64,000 bases of DNA, taken from NCBI GenBank assembly GCA_035935115.1, contig DASYXK010000015.1, positions 1 to 64,000 on the forward strand, read 5' to 3'. Both the position numbers and the translations under genes were made by a program. This DNA comes from TA-20 sp035935115. Its GTDB lineage: Archaea; Thermoproteota; Nitrososphaeria; Nitrososphaerales; Nitrosopumilaceae. The stretch's first letter is position 1; every line of letters starts with the position of its first letter. The notes beneath the pieces are model-generated. The model was not told where the DNA came from. It saw only the letters and a program-made list of their open reading frames with translations, and searched no databases. Shown here piece after piece: positions 15,697 to 24,906 of this stretch.

Positions 15697-16351
15697 TATT
15701 TTCTGGGTTAAAATAGATGGCGAAAAAAGACTCGCTACAATAAATCTAGTTCCCGGGAACCAGGTCTATAAAGAAAAGTTAGTAAAAATTAAAGACGAAG
15801 AGTTTAGGGCGTGGGATCCCTTCCGAAGTAAGCTTGCAGCAGCAATCATGAATGGTCTTGAAAGTTTGCCAATTGTTAGAAAATCAAGAGTTCTCTATCT
15901 TGGAGTTTCAACTGGAACTACCGCAAGTCATGTTTCAGATATTGTAGGATCAAATGGTATTGTCTTTTGCGTAGAGCATGCAAGTAGAGTTGCACGGGAC
16001 TTTTTGGATAGAGTAGCATCATTTAGATCAAATATTGTTCCCATTTTACAAGATGCAAGGCAACCAAAAGAATACTTTTCCGTTTATGGAACAGTAGATG
16101 TTGTCTATGTTGATATTGCACAACCAGATCAAACCGAGATAGCTATTCTTAATTGTAAAACTTATCTAAAAAAAGGCGGTTATTTGATGCTTGTAATTAA
16201 AACAAGAAGTATTGATGTAACACAAGAACCTGCTCAGATAATACGAAATGAAATTAAAAAACTAGGTCCCAATTTTGAGATGGTTCAGGAAATTAACCTA
16301 GATCCCTATGAAAAAGATCACGGAATGGCAATTGCAAGATATCTGGGCTAG
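15677..16351 (+). CDS. flpA: Fibrillarin-like rRNA/tRNA 2'-O-methyltransferase
   Basis: The 224-residue SAM methyltransferase has AWDPFRSKLAAAI (fibrillarin signature), VLYLGVSTGTTASHVSDIVG (motif I) and VDVVYVDIAQPDQ. It methylates ribose 2'-OH at positions chosen by C/D box sRNAs together with Nop5 and L7Ae. I choose TTG 15677, which gives the family's usual N-terminus just before NIFWVKIDGEKRLATIN. The longer frame from ATG 15554 lies inside the Nop5 tail and would add 41 residues with no family support. It overlaps nop5 by 20 bases and RNase HII tail-to-tail by 4. Confidence 0.93.
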   Translation: MENEEDNIFWVKIDGEKRLATINLVPGNQVYKEKLVKIKDEEFRAWDPFRSKLAAAIMNGLESLPIVRKSRVLYLGVSTGTTASHVSDIVGSNGIVFCVEHASRVARDFLDRVASFRSNIVPILQDARQPKEYFSVYGTVDVVYVDIAQPDQTEIAILNCKTYLKKGGYLMLVIKTRSIDVTQEPAQIIRNEIKKLGPNFEMVQEINLDPYEKDHGMAIARYLG

Positions 16352-16968
16352 ATTGTATTCATCATTATTTTCACTGGCTTCCAGCTTTTACGCACAAATT
16401 CTGGTGTTTTATTATGTTCCAAGATCCAGTCCTTGATGAATTGCATAGTTTTAGAATCAGATGGATATCCGCTTCCTAGATCGTATTTTTTTCGTAGTTT
16501 TTCAATTTCCCTGTCTCTATTTACTTTTGCCACAATAGAGGCTGCAGAAACTACAGCAAACCTACTATCTGCATGATGTCTTGAAAAAATTCTACCAGAA
16601 TTAGCGAGCTTTGAAATTTCTTTACCAAACCTAACTGGGTTTACATCACATGAATCAACATAGGAAGAATCTGGTCGCAATTTTGCAATTACTTTGGCCA
16701 TGTATTTTGCTTCCAAGTGGTTTAGTTGGTTCTTGTGAACACTTTTATCTATTATTTTAGGAGAAATTCTTGTAACGTAGTAGTCGTCCACAATAGCAAT
16801 AATTTTTTTATACAGTGTTTCTCGCATTTTAGGACTAAGTTGTTTTGAATCTTTAACTCCAATTTTTGATAGGTGTTTTATCTTTGTGCGTTCAATAGAT
16901 ACTCCTGCTATGACAAGCGGGCCTAAGACGGACCCCCTTCCTGCATCATCTACACCACAAATTATCAT
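16348..16968 (-). CDS. rnhB: Ribonuclease HII
   Basis: The 206-residue protein opens with GVDDAGRGSVLGPLVIAG (metal-binding D/E motif), followed by KDSKQLSP, SYVDSCDVNP and HHADSRFAVVSAASIVAKVNRD, the RNase HII core. It cleaves RNA in RNA-DNA hybrids and removes misincorporated ribonucleotides. The length fits archaeal RNase HII. It is convergent with fibrillarin and divergent from trm1. Confidence 0.96.
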   Translation of the reverse strand: MIICGVDDAGRGSVLGPLVIAGVSIERTKIKHLSKIGVKDSKQLSPKMRETLYKKIIAIVDDYYVTRISPKIIDKSVHKNQLNHLEAKYMAKVIAKLRPDSSYVDSCDVNPVRFGKEISKLANSGRIFSRHHADSRFAVVSAASIVAKVNRDREIEKLRKKYDLGSGYPSDSKTMQFIKDWILEHNKTPEFVRKSWKPVKIMMNTI

Positions 16969-17027
16969 TTGTGTTTTTGTTGCGCTAGATGTATTAAATC
17001 ATTTTAGAATATCAATTGTGAAAGAAA

Positions 17028-18161
17028 TTGGAAATTGACGATCTTGTAGAAACTGTAGAGGGAAAGACCAAACTTTTGGTTCCCAAAGATTCACTTTTAG
17101 TAAATGCCCCACCTAAACAGCCAGCTTTTTTCAATCCTAGAGCAAGGATAAGCAGAGATTTTTCCATTATAGCATATTCAACATTTTTACAAAATTTTAA
17201 GGGTCCAAAAGTTTTTCTTGATTCTCTTGCAGGGATTGGTGCCAGAAGTATTCGAGTAGCAAATGAAATAGAGACTATTGAGAAAGTTTTTGTTAATGAC
17301 ATTAATCCAAACGCTATTGAAATTGCCATGAAGGCATCAAAGTTAAATAATGTTACAAAATGTGATTTTTCTGAAAATGAAGCATGTAGATTTCTTAGTT
17401 TACATTCTAAAAGAGATACACGTGGAGCTATTGTAGATATTGATCCATTTGGTTCTCCTACAAGATTCCTTGATTGCGGCATACGTGCCACATCTCATGG
17501 AGGTCTTCTTTCAGTCACTGCCACTGATCTACCTGTCTTACATGGATTATACCAAGAGGCATGTAAGAGAAAGTATTACGGAATTCCTGTAAGAACAGAA
17601 TATGGAAACGAGATTGCAATACGGTTGATCCTAGGATGTATTCATTTGGTAGCTGGAAGATTAGATGTTCAAATTGTTCCACTTTTTGTACAAACCAACA
17701 TGCATTACTACAAGGTCTATGTCAAAGTGTTGGTAAGAACCGATCCTCAGGAAAATATTGGCTATATCGTACATTGTAAAAGCTGTGGTCACAGAAAAGT
17801 ACAAAATGAAAAAGGCATCTCTTGCGAAGTTTGTGGTACAAAACCAGAATCTGCTGGGCCTCTCTGGATTGGTGATCTATATGACAAAGTATTTGTTGAT
17901 ATGATGTTCAATGAGCAAAAAAAATTCCTAGTTGACAAGTCTTGTGAGAAAACATTACTCAAGTGCCAGAATGAAATAGGTATGCCCAGCACCTATTTTA
18001 CTCTAGACGAGATTGCACAAAAAAAACAATGTGCTCCTCTATCCCTATCAAAGATAACAGAAAAGCTTCAAAATGAGGGATACAGGGTCAGTCAGACCTC
18101 TCTAAACCCTTCAGGGTTTAGGACGGACGCAAGAATAGACAAAATATTACAGATTTTTTAA
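17028..18161 (+). CDS. trm1: tRNA (guanine26-N2)-dimethyltransferase Trm1
   Basis: The 377-residue protein has FFNPRARISRDFSI near the N-terminus, LDSLAGIGARSIRVANE (SAM motif I) and VDIDPFGSPTRFLD (motif IV, DPFG). A C-terminal zinc knuckle (CKSCG...CEVCG, about 244-265) and a helical end follow. It makes N2,N2-dimethylguanosine at tRNA position 26. The start is TTG 17028, just after GTGAAAGAAA. The promoter region is shared with the divergent RNase HII gene. Confidence 0.95.
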   Translation: MEIDDLVETVEGKTKLLVPKDSLLVNAPPKQPAFFNPRARISRDFSIIAYSTFLQNFKGPKVFLDSLAGIGARSIRVANEIETIEKVFVNDINPNAIEIAMKASKLNNVTKCDFSENEACRFLSLHSKRDTRGAIVDIDPFGSPTRFLDCGIRATSHGGLLSVTATDLPVLHGLYQEACKRKYYGIPVRTEYGNEIAIRLILGCIHLVAGRLDVQIVPLFVQTNMHYYKVYVKVLVRTDPQENIGYIVHCKSCGHRKVQNEKGISCEVCGTKPESAGPLWIGDLYDKVFVDMMFNEQKKFLVDKSCEKTLLKCQNEIGMPSTYFTLDEIAQKKQCAPLSLSKITEKLQNEGYRVSQTSLNPSGFRTDARIDKILQIF

Positions 18162-18163
18162 AA

Positions 18164-18757
18164 TTAAGAAAGGTACCCGAGGCAGACAAAATATAGCTCA
18201 CTGCTTGTTTTCCTACTTGCTTTTGGTTTTCTTAATTGTACTTTGGTAAATTTCTTTTTTATGTAATCCCGAAATTCGTTAGAATATTCGCCATCAAATA
18301 CCTTAAACAAAGCATTTCCCTTGTATGCCAATACATGATCCATTATTTTAGCCGCAGCATAGTTTAGTGCAATCTGTTTGGCATGATCAATTGCCCACGT
18401 TCCACTTACTTGTGGAGATAGATCACAGATTACCGCATTTACTTTTCTCTCAAAATATGAAAAAACTTCCTCAACGATTGATTCATCTTCGATGTTTCCC
18501 CTTATGATGTGAGCATTTGGAATTTCTTCCACAAAAGATGTATCGACACCCAATACTTTGCCTTTATTTCCTGCAAGCTCAGTGGCAACCTGTGTCCATC
18601 CTCCAGGTGAACATCCAAGATCAAGAACATAGAAACCAGGACCAATTATTCGGTATGATTTGTTTAATTCTTTTAGTTTGTACGCAGCTCTACTCCGATA
18701 TCCTTCTTGGTGAGCTAATTTTCTGTAAAAATCTCGTCGTGCATCAATTAATTTCAT
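18164..18757 (-). CDS. rlmE: FtsJ/RlmE-type rRNA 2'-O-methyltransferase
   Basis: The 197-residue protein has YRSRAAYKLKELN (catalytic Lys), VLDLGCSPGGWTQVATE (SAM motif I), a CDLSP motif (Asp) and a late Lys/Glu consistent with the K-D-K-E tetrad of the FtsJ family. It should methylate the 2'-OH of a uridine in the A-loop of 23S rRNA. The gene overlaps the TFE-beta gene by 4 bases and is convergent with trm1. Confidence 0.92.
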   Translation of the reverse strand: MKLIDARRDFYRKLAHQEGYRSRAAYKLKELNKSYRIIGPGFYVLDLGCSPGGWTQVATELAGNKGKVLGVDTSFVEEIPNAHIIRGNIEDESIVEEVFSYFERKVNAVICDLSPQVSGTWAIDHAKQIALNYAAAKIMDHVLAYKGNALFKVFDGEYSNEFRDYIKKKFTKVQLRKPKASRKTSSELYFVCLGYLS

Positions 18758-19332
18758 TTCTTTGGCTTTTTGATATTAGTAAATTCTGTTATAACCCATT
18801 GTTCAATTAATGGACAAGTCCTTGGACTTATTTCTCCCTCCAAAGTACATTTTGATTCTACTGGACAGATCAAACATGGTGCGGCCTCAATTGATTGTGT
18901 AGTTACTGGTGCATGGGCAATTTTCAATTTGTATGTCCAACGACCATTTTCTAAAACTTTTTCTCGTTTTATCATATTTTGTCTTTCAAGTTTTAAAGCT
19001 AGCCTAGAACCATCTCTGCTAGTTAGTTTCATCTTTTTCCACAGATCACTTTGGAATATTCCTTCATCTCCGCTTTTTGTTACAATATTACGAACATTAG
19101 CAGTAAGCTTTTCCATATCCAGTCCTTCAATCTCAAAGTTTTCTAGTTCCTTATCTGAGATTTCTTCAAATTCATCTTCTTCAGGTTCTTTTTTAGTGAT
19201 TACTTTCTTTTCAGTTAATTGTTTCTTGCCTGCTAATTTTTTCTTTTCAGTTTTCTTTTCAGTAATTTTCTTTTCAGCAGTTTTCTTTTCTTCTACTTTT
19301 TTTGCAGATTTCTTCTCTTTCTTTATAACCAT
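18754..19332 (-). CDS. TFE-beta (archaeal Rpc34/hRPC39-like transcription factor)
   Basis: The 192-residue protein has a strongly Lys/Glu-rich N-terminal tail (about residues 4-50) and an acidic linker. A winged helix follows (about 65-130, with SDLWKKMKLTSRDGSRLALKLERQNMI). The C-terminus has C153-x2-C156-x5-C162-x10-C173, a spacing I associate with the iron-sulfur cluster of Rpc34/hRPC39 and archaeal TFE-beta. It would pair with TFE-alpha to open the promoter. An SD-like GTGAT sits 5 bases before the ATG at 19332; a GTG three codons upstream is also possible. It overlaps rlmE by 4 bases. Confidence 0.8.
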   Translation of the reverse strand: MVIKKEKKSAKKVEEKKTAEKKITEKKTEKKKLAGKKQLTEKKVITKKEPEEDEFEEISDKELENFEIEGLDMEKLTANVRNIVTKSGDEGIFQSDLWKKMKLTSRDGSRLALKLERQNMIKREKVLENGRWTYKLKIAHAPVTTQSIEAAPCLICPVESKCTLEGEISPRTCPLIEQWVITEFTNIKKPKK

Positions 19333-19404
19333 AAATATCACTTAATGATGCAATTACTCCCAGAGTATTTGGGTTCAAAGCAATATAATAACATAACATT
19401 TGAT

Positions 19405-19881
19405 TTATTGAACTTTAAAGTTAGCAGTGGACTTTATCGCATTTTGATTGTTTTTGTCTTTCATTTCTGTTACAATTTCATAATTACCCGGCTTTCCAAT
19501 TATTTGTGAAAAGGTATCATGAATTGGCAAAGTCAAATTATTTTCTGCAAAGCATTGTGAAAAGTAACCATTTTGCGCCACTGTTTGGTTTGGAGAAGTG
19601 TTAAGGTCATAAATTGTAATATAGAGATCACCGCAATCAAACGCAGTGTTATTGACTAATACCGTAATGTTTACTGGTGTAAAAGTAGAATAAGAATTTA
19701 AGAGGTTTTGAATTTTAATGTTCTTATCTCCTGTTTGAACTGGTTGATGAGCAACAAATTGCCACATGTTAAGATGTCTATCTGGTTGTGCTAGCACATT
19801 TGATAGTACTGATGCACCAAAAACTATTGAAATTACAACTGGAAAAAGAAAAACGAGCCAAGCTATCTTTTGCACAGTCAT
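19405..19881 (-). CDS. Membrane-anchored or secreted hypothetical protein
   Basis: The 158-residue protein has a short basic start and a hydrophobic helix (about residues 8-30, WLVFLFPVVISIVFGASVLS) that is a signal peptide or anchor. A beta-rich, Asn-rich exterior domain with a Cys pair (FDCGDLY and SQCFAENN) follows, which could form a disulfide. The fold looks like an Ig-like sandwich. There is no recognised family. It is a single gene divergent from the OLD-type ATPase gene. Confidence 0.7.
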   Translation of the reverse strand: MTVQKIAWLVFLFPVVISIVFGASVLSNVLAQPDRHLNMWQFVAHQPVQTGDKNIKIQNLLNSYSTFTPVNITVLVNNTAFDCGDLYITIYDLNTSPNQTVAQNGYFSQCFAENNLTLPIHDTFSQIIGKPGNYEIVTEMKDKNNQNAIKSTANFKVQ

Positions 19882-19992
19882 TTTGTTATCTAACCACTTT
19901 CATTCCCTTATATCTATTTAGTCAAAAAATTAGTATGGCAACAGATAACTTTGACGAATAAGTTAAATCATAGACAAGCCCATAGGCGCTAG

Positions 19993-22074
19993 ATGCGACT
20001 TCGAAAATTTAGAGTACGTGCATTTCGTTGCATTCATGATTCTGGTGAAATAAAAGTTGGCGATTTGGCTGCTTTCGTCGGAAGAAATGAGAGTGGAAAA
20101 ACAACAATACTTGAAGCACTTACTTTACTCAACAAGGATTCCAAAGTTTCTGAATTAGATTTATGCGATGAGATGATAGATGAGCTAAAATTAGAGGTAA
20201 GGTTAGTAGAAGGGGATTTTGAACTAAATGAAAAAGAAATAAAGTTAATTCAAGAAAAATTCCCGAACTTACAAGATATCAAAACCATAAAAATCTACAG
20301 AACTCAGACAAATCCAAGAGTACAATATGACTTTGGCGATGTAAAAATCAGTGGCGAAGCAAGCAAGAGGCTAAACTCTTGGGAAAACTTTGTAGAGCGT
20401 ATTGAAAACTTTGTATCTAATATTCCAAATCCCATTAGAATAAGAGTAGATATGAAATTCTTACAGGGTCATCCTCCAAGAACAAGAGATGCATTTACCA
20501 ATATGATGGCAGAATTCAACAATCAGATTTACCTATTAGCGTCAGAAGACAGACAAGTAATTTTAGAATGGGAAAAAATATACAAAGATGTAGATAACAT
20601 CTATGATAATCTACTTGTAGGAACAACTGAACGCTCAGCACTTGAAAATTTTATTGAAGATAAATTACATCCGAGGTTTGTTTATTTTTCAGATTACAAA
20701 AAGATCCTTGGGAATATAGATCTTAACGAGTTTTTAAAAGAAACAAAAGGTATAAGGCCAAAAGGATTAGAATACATTGAGGAATTTGACAAGGCCGAAA
20801 CAGTCAAGAATTTATTTTATCTAGCAGAACTTGATGCAGATAAACTGGAACAAGTAGCAAATACTCCCTCAAGATTGATAAAACTTTTGCACACTACAAG
20901 TAGGAAGCTAAGTGAGAGATTAAATCCTGCATGGAAAGGTGATCCAATTCATGTTGATCTGAGATATAATCCAGGAAACATATTGAGTGTTGTAATTTCT
21001 GATGTTCATAAAGATGGTACAGTTACAAACACTGGACTTTTGAATAGAAGAGCAGAAGGATTCAAGTGGACTTTTTCATTTATTGTTAACTTTGCTGCAG
21101 AAACACAAAGATCAGAATTAAAAGAAGCAATACTACTTCTTGACGAGCCTGCAAGAAATTTGCATCCGACTCAACAGCGAGGAATTTCTGATTTGTTAAA
21201 AAATCTTGCAGGGTCTAACCAGATTCTATATGCAACTCATTCTCCATTTATGATATTTGATTATACTCCAGGAAACTTGCTTGTTGTAGAACTTGATAAG
21301 AGAAAACATCTTAGTCATATTTATTACGATTATTGGAATGCCGAAGACCAAACACTTACTCCAATTCTTTATGGCCTATCTAGGGGTCTTGTAGAGTCAA
21401 TTATTGATAGAGAAATCGGATACAATTCAAGACCTGTCATTATTGTAGAAACAATGACTGATTCTATGTATCTAAATGCGTTTGATAAGTTCTTAAAAGA
21501 TCCTAATCTTTCGATGAACCCATTGAACATCGTTCCAGCATACAATAAAAATTCAGTTTTACCACTTGCCATATTTTATAGAAACCATGGTTACAACACA
21601 TTTGTGCTTCTAGATAACACGGATCAGTCACGTCAAATTTCTACATTATTACAAACAAATGGTTTCAAAGCAGTCCAGATGATATTTTTTGAACTTGGCG
21701 GTCAACCAAAGCAGGCAATAGAAGATCTCATAATAGATGAGGATTATCTCCATGCTGTTAATCAAACATATGAAATCAAATTAAGAAAGGAAGGATATAC
21801 CAATCTAACTCGAGAAGATCTCATTGCAAAAGGTAAAAAGAGCATAATAGAAAATCTAAATGAGATCTGGAGAGAAAATCAACATCTTGGTTGGGAGAAA
21901 TTTGACCGTGAAGAAATTTGTAGATACATATGTGAAAAAATTGCACTTGAAGAAACTGAATTTTTGTCTGACAAAACAAAGGACCAATTCAGGTCAATAT
22001 ACAGACTAATTGCTGAGAGGATAAGACAAAACCAGAATATTGTTTCTGAGACTACCATTCCACATAAAAGATAA
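19993..22074 (+). CDS. OLD-family ATPase/TOPRIM nuclease-like protein
   Basis: The 693-residue protein starts with an SMC/ABC-like ATPase: FRCIHDSGEI, Walker A G30-RNESGKT-T38, and after a long helical insert Walker B LLLDEPARNLHP plus YATHSPFM. The C-terminal part has VIIVETMTDSMYL and FVLLDNTDQSR, resembling the Glu and DxD of a TOPRIM domain. This matches OLD (overcoming lysogenisation defect) proteins, used in phage defence (for example GajA of Gabija) or DNA metabolism. No UvrD-like partner is present, so it would be a class 1 (solitary) OLD. Nuclease activity is inferred. Confidence 0.72.
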   Translation: MRLRKFRVRAFRCIHDSGEIKVGDLAAFVGRNESGKTTILEALTLLNKDSKVSELDLCDEMIDELKLEVRLVEGDFELNEKEIKLIQEKFPNLQDIKTIKIYRTQTNPRVQYDFGDVKISGEASKRLNSWENFVERIENFVSNIPNPIRIRVDMKFLQGHPPRTRDAFTNMMAEFNNQIYLLASEDRQVILEWEKIYKDVDNIYDNLLVGTTERSALENFIEDKLHPRFVYFSDYKKILGNIDLNEFLKETKGIRPKGLEYIEEFDKAETVKNLFYLAELDADKLEQVANTPSRLIKLLHTTSRKLSERLNPAWKGDPIHVDLRYNPGNILSVVISDVHKDGTVTNTGLLNRRAEGFKWTFSFIVNFAAETQRSELKEAILLLDEPARNLHPTQQRGISDLLKNLAGSNQILYATHSPFMIFDYTPGNLLVVELDKRKHLSHIYYDYWNAEDQTLTPILYGLSRGLVESIIDREIGYNSRPVIIVETMTDSMYLNAFDKFLKDPNLSMNPLNIVPAYNKNSVLPLAIFYRNHGYNTFVLLDNTDQSRQISTLLQTNGFKAVQMIFFELGGQPKQAIEDLIIDEDYLHAVNQTYEIKLRKEGYTNLTREDLIAKGKKSIIENLNEIWRENQHLGWEKFDREEICRYICEKIALEETEFLSDKTKDQFRSIYRLIAERIRQNQNIVSETTIPHKR

Positions 22075-22197
22075 TTTTTCAGAAAATAACTAGAATTTGT
22101 ACTTTACTTATCTATGCTACTATTCGAAATGCAAAAAAAGTAATGGCATGAATAAAAGCTGGTTAAGGTTTAATTTGGAGAAAGATTTTGTTTTGTT

Positions 22198-24342
22198 ATG
22201 ATATATACGTCAATTAGGGCAGTCCTTCTTTTAATTTTACTTGTATCTAGCTCATTTACTTCACTATTTTTCACAGAAGCACATGCTACAACTAATCTTG
22301 TTACCGTAACTGCCTCAAATAACAATATGACAACAACCTTGAAATTTACTAACAACGCGGGGGACATTTCTGATATTAGTTCTGTGATTTTGCAAATTGG
22401 TCAGGGAGGTAATTTCAAGTCGTTTAAGACAGACAGTGGTTGGTTTGGCATAAAAAGTTCTGGCAACACACTCACCTTTACTTCTACAAATCCAATAAAA
22501 GCGGGACAATCAGCAAACTTCATTATTAAAACGGATCAATCAAATCCCGATATAACGTGGAAAGCACTAGATATCAAAAACAATGAGCTTGGTTCAGGAG
22601 AGATTGGAACACCATCACTTGGAACACCATCACCTGGAACACCATCACCTGGAACACCATCTACTAATCATCCAGGAATATTAGATGGCTCAAGTTTTAG
22701 AATCATTCCTTCTACACCAAGTCCTGGCATCAATGTACGTGTTATTGGTCAAAGCTTTTCATCTAATGCAAATCTTGATTTGTATATTGGAAATAACAAG
22801 ATTGATTCCTTTACAACTAATAATGGTAATTTTATAGTAACTACAAAAATTCCAGATGATCAACCAACTGGCAGTGTAAGTTTCTTTGTCAAAGATCAAA
22901 ATGGCAATTCAAAAACATTTACCACGATAATTCAACCAGCACATCAAAGAGCTAACACTCTTACTCAGAACGTACCGTTAACTCTTACTGCCGATTCAAT
23001 ATACCACAGAGGAGAATCAAAGACACTTTCTGGAACTGCAACTCCTGGGAGTACTTTAACTATAACAGTTCTGGATTCAAATGGTAACACACTAACAACT
23101 TTTACAACAACTGCAGATAAAACAGGTCATTATTCTTATACTACTACAGTTCCCATAGATGCTCCTTTTGGAGAATATACCGTTGCAGTTTCTGATGGCA
23201 AAAACAAAGTGTCTAAAGCTCATAACATAGTAACATCCCATCAGATCATACTTTCAACATCACAACAAAAAGTTGATCCTGGTAAAACCATAATAATTAA
23301 TGGCACGTCTATTTCCAATCAACCTGTATCATTTAGAATTAATGATCCAACTGGGAATCAAATCCTTGCAAAGGATGTCAATGTTACATCTGATGGAAAG
23401 GTGGTAATAGCATATACGGTGGGTGTTGGAGCTGTAAAAGGTACCTACAAAGTAACAGCTTCACAAGGAACCGACGAAGTTACCATATACTTTGGAGTTG
23501 GTGAAACGGTAGTGCCGCAGCTTACACTTAAAATGGACAAACTAAACTATCAAAACTCAGAGAAGCCTACTATCAACATATCAGGTCCACCTACTTCAAC
23601 TCTTAATTTAGTAATTGTAGATCCATCTGGCAAACAAAAGTTTGCAGATACTGTTTTGTTAGGAGCTGATGGATTTGTTGATTATTCTTTTAATGTTACA
23701 TCATACACACCTGGAATATACTCAGCCGTAGTTACTAGAGGAAATGACAAGACAGCAGCAAATTTTGCAATTGGTCTTCAAACTGGTTGTGGACAAATCA
23801 CCATGAAAACTGTAAAGGACACATATCTCTTAGGAGACAACATCATAATACTAGGCAAGTCCAACCCAAATTGTATAATCAGAGTCACTCTTTCTGATCC
23901 TAATGGTGTTATTGTCAAGTCTGTAGAGACATTCAGTGACAAAACAGGAATCTTTTCCTCAACAGATTTTAGAATTCCGGGGAACGGTACACCAGGAACT
24001 TGGAAGCTTGAGGCTACAAGTGGCATTAATCACACAAGTCTTACTATTACAGTAAAATCAGGCCATGAAGGAATAAGTGTTAGACTTGACAGGGTTCCGC
24101 CAATTTATGTCAGAGGAGATATTGTCACGATTTCTGGCACTGGTGCCGGTAGTGATGCTAACGTAATCATCATGGTACTTGGTAATAATAGCACTCAACT
24201 TACATCTCTTAACATATCATCAACAAATATAGGAAACTTTAGTACAATATGGAAGATACCTCTAAGCTTCAATCCTGGGTCTTATACAATCCAGGTAAAA
24301 TCTGCAACTGGTCAAGCAACTACAAACATAAGTGTTCAATAA
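22198..24342 (+). CDS. Large secreted protein with about six Ig-like repeats
   Basis: The 714-residue protein has a signal peptide (residues 1-30, hydrophobic core then EAHAT), an N-terminal beta domain, and a Gly-Thr-Pro-Ser linker. About six repeated beta-sandwich domains of 85-95 residues follow, each with a Y-x-x-G-D/E start and a G-x-Y/W-x-x-x-V/A-x-x-G end (as in PGSYTIQVKSATG). Such domains are typical of archaeal surface and adhesion proteins. There is no C-terminal anchor, so it may be secreted or bind the S-layer. Probably single-gene, with a TTTAAT promoter element about 30 bases before the ATG. Confidence 0.82.
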   Translation: MIYTSIRAVLLLILLVSSSFTSLFFTEAHATTNLVTVTASNNNMTTTLKFTNNAGDISDISSVILQIGQGGNFKSFKTDSGWFGIKSSGNTLTFTSTNPIKAGQSANFIIKTDQSNPDITWKALDIKNNELGSGEIGTPSLGTPSPGTPSPGTPSTNHPGILDGSSFRIIPSTPSPGINVRVIGQSFSSNANLDLYIGNNKIDSFTTNNGNFIVTTKIPDDQPTGSVSFFVKDQNGNSKTFTTIIQPAHQRANTLTQNVPLTLTADSIYHRGESKTLSGTATPGSTLTITVLDSNGNTLTTFTTTADKTGHYSYTTTVPIDAPFGEYTVAVSDGKNKVSKAHNIVTSHQIILSTSQQKVDPGKTIIINGTSISNQPVSFRINDPTGNQILAKDVNVTSDGKVVIAYTVGVGAVKGTYKVTASQGTDEVTIYFGVGETVVPQLTLKMDKLNYQNSEKPTINISGPPTSTLNLVIVDPSGKQKFADTVLLGADGFVDYSFNVTSYTPGIYSAVVTRGNDKTAANFAIGLQTGCGQITMKTVKDTYLLGDNIIILGKSNPNCIIRVTLSDPNGVIVKSVETFSDKTGIFSSTDFRIPGNGTPGTWKLEATSGINHTSLTITVKSGHEGISVRLDRVPPIYVRGDIVTISGTGAGSDANVIIMVLGNNSTQLTSLNISSTNIGNFSTIWKIPLSFNPGSYTIQVKSATGQATTNISVQ
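22606..22665 (+). repeat. Four 15-bp repeats encoding a GTPS linker
   Basis: GGAACACCATCACCT-like units start at 22606, 22621, 22636 and 22651. They encode G-T-P-S-(P/L) repeats that separate the N-terminal domain from the Ig-like domains. Copy number could change by slippage without frameshift. Confidence 0.85.
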
Positions 24343-24393
24343 TATCTTTTTAATTAGAAATATTTTTTATATCCACCTAGCGCCAGTCATGTT

Positions 24394-24906
24394 GTGAATC
24401 TAAAAGAAAAAATTGCAGAAATACCAGATTTTCCTAAAAAGGGAATTTTGTTTCGTGATATCAGTCCACTACTAAGAGATCCATCTGCTCTCTCGCTAGT
24501 CGTGGATGAATTTGCTAGACTTTACCATACAAATGAGATCGATTTAATTGCAGGAATTGAATCAAGAGGTTTTCCTCTGGCTTGTGCACTTGCATTAAGA
24601 TATAACAAAGGAATGATAATGATACGCAAGCAAGGAAAGTTACCAGGAGCCACTAAGAAAATATCCTATAACATAGAATATGGAAGCGCAACAATGGAAA
24701 TTCAAAACGACGCCATAAAAAAAGGACAAAGAGTACTTATTTGTGACGATCTATTAGCCACTGGTGGAACAGCAAAAGCTGCAGCTAAACTAGTTGAGAA
24801 AATCGGTGGTGCTGTAACTGGATTTGCATTCATAATAGAATTAACGGATCTAAAAGGTTCAAAAGAAATTAAAAGCTACAGACATGAATCGCTAGTGAAA
24901 TACTAA
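24394..24906 (+). CDS. apt: Adenine phosphoribosyltransferase
   Basis: The 170-residue protein has IPDFPKKGILFRDISPLL (Apt N-terminus), GIESRGFPLACALA and the PRPP-binding loop VLICDDLLATGGTAKAA. It converts adenine and PRPP to AMP. The next gene, MTA phosphorylase, releases adenine, so the pair forms a salvage route from methylthioadenosine. The start is GTG 24394, about 25 bases after a TTTTTATAT promoter element, consistent with a leaderless mRNA. Stop and next ATG share one base (TAATG). Confidence 0.94.
   Translation: MNLKEKIAEIPDFPKKGILFRDISPLLRDPSALSLVVDEFARLYHTNEIDLIAGIESRGFPLACALALRYNKGMIMIRKQGKLPGATKKISYNIEYGSATMEIQNDAIKKGQRVLICDDLLATGGTAKAAAKLVEKIGGAVTGFAFIIELTDLKGSKEIKSYRHESLVKY

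Noticed and set aside
18770..19345. Plus-strand ORF of 191 residues opposite TFE-beta
   Set aside because: It is a shadow produced by the Lys/Glu-rich coding sequence on the other strand; its protein is a run of Ser/Phe without domain features.
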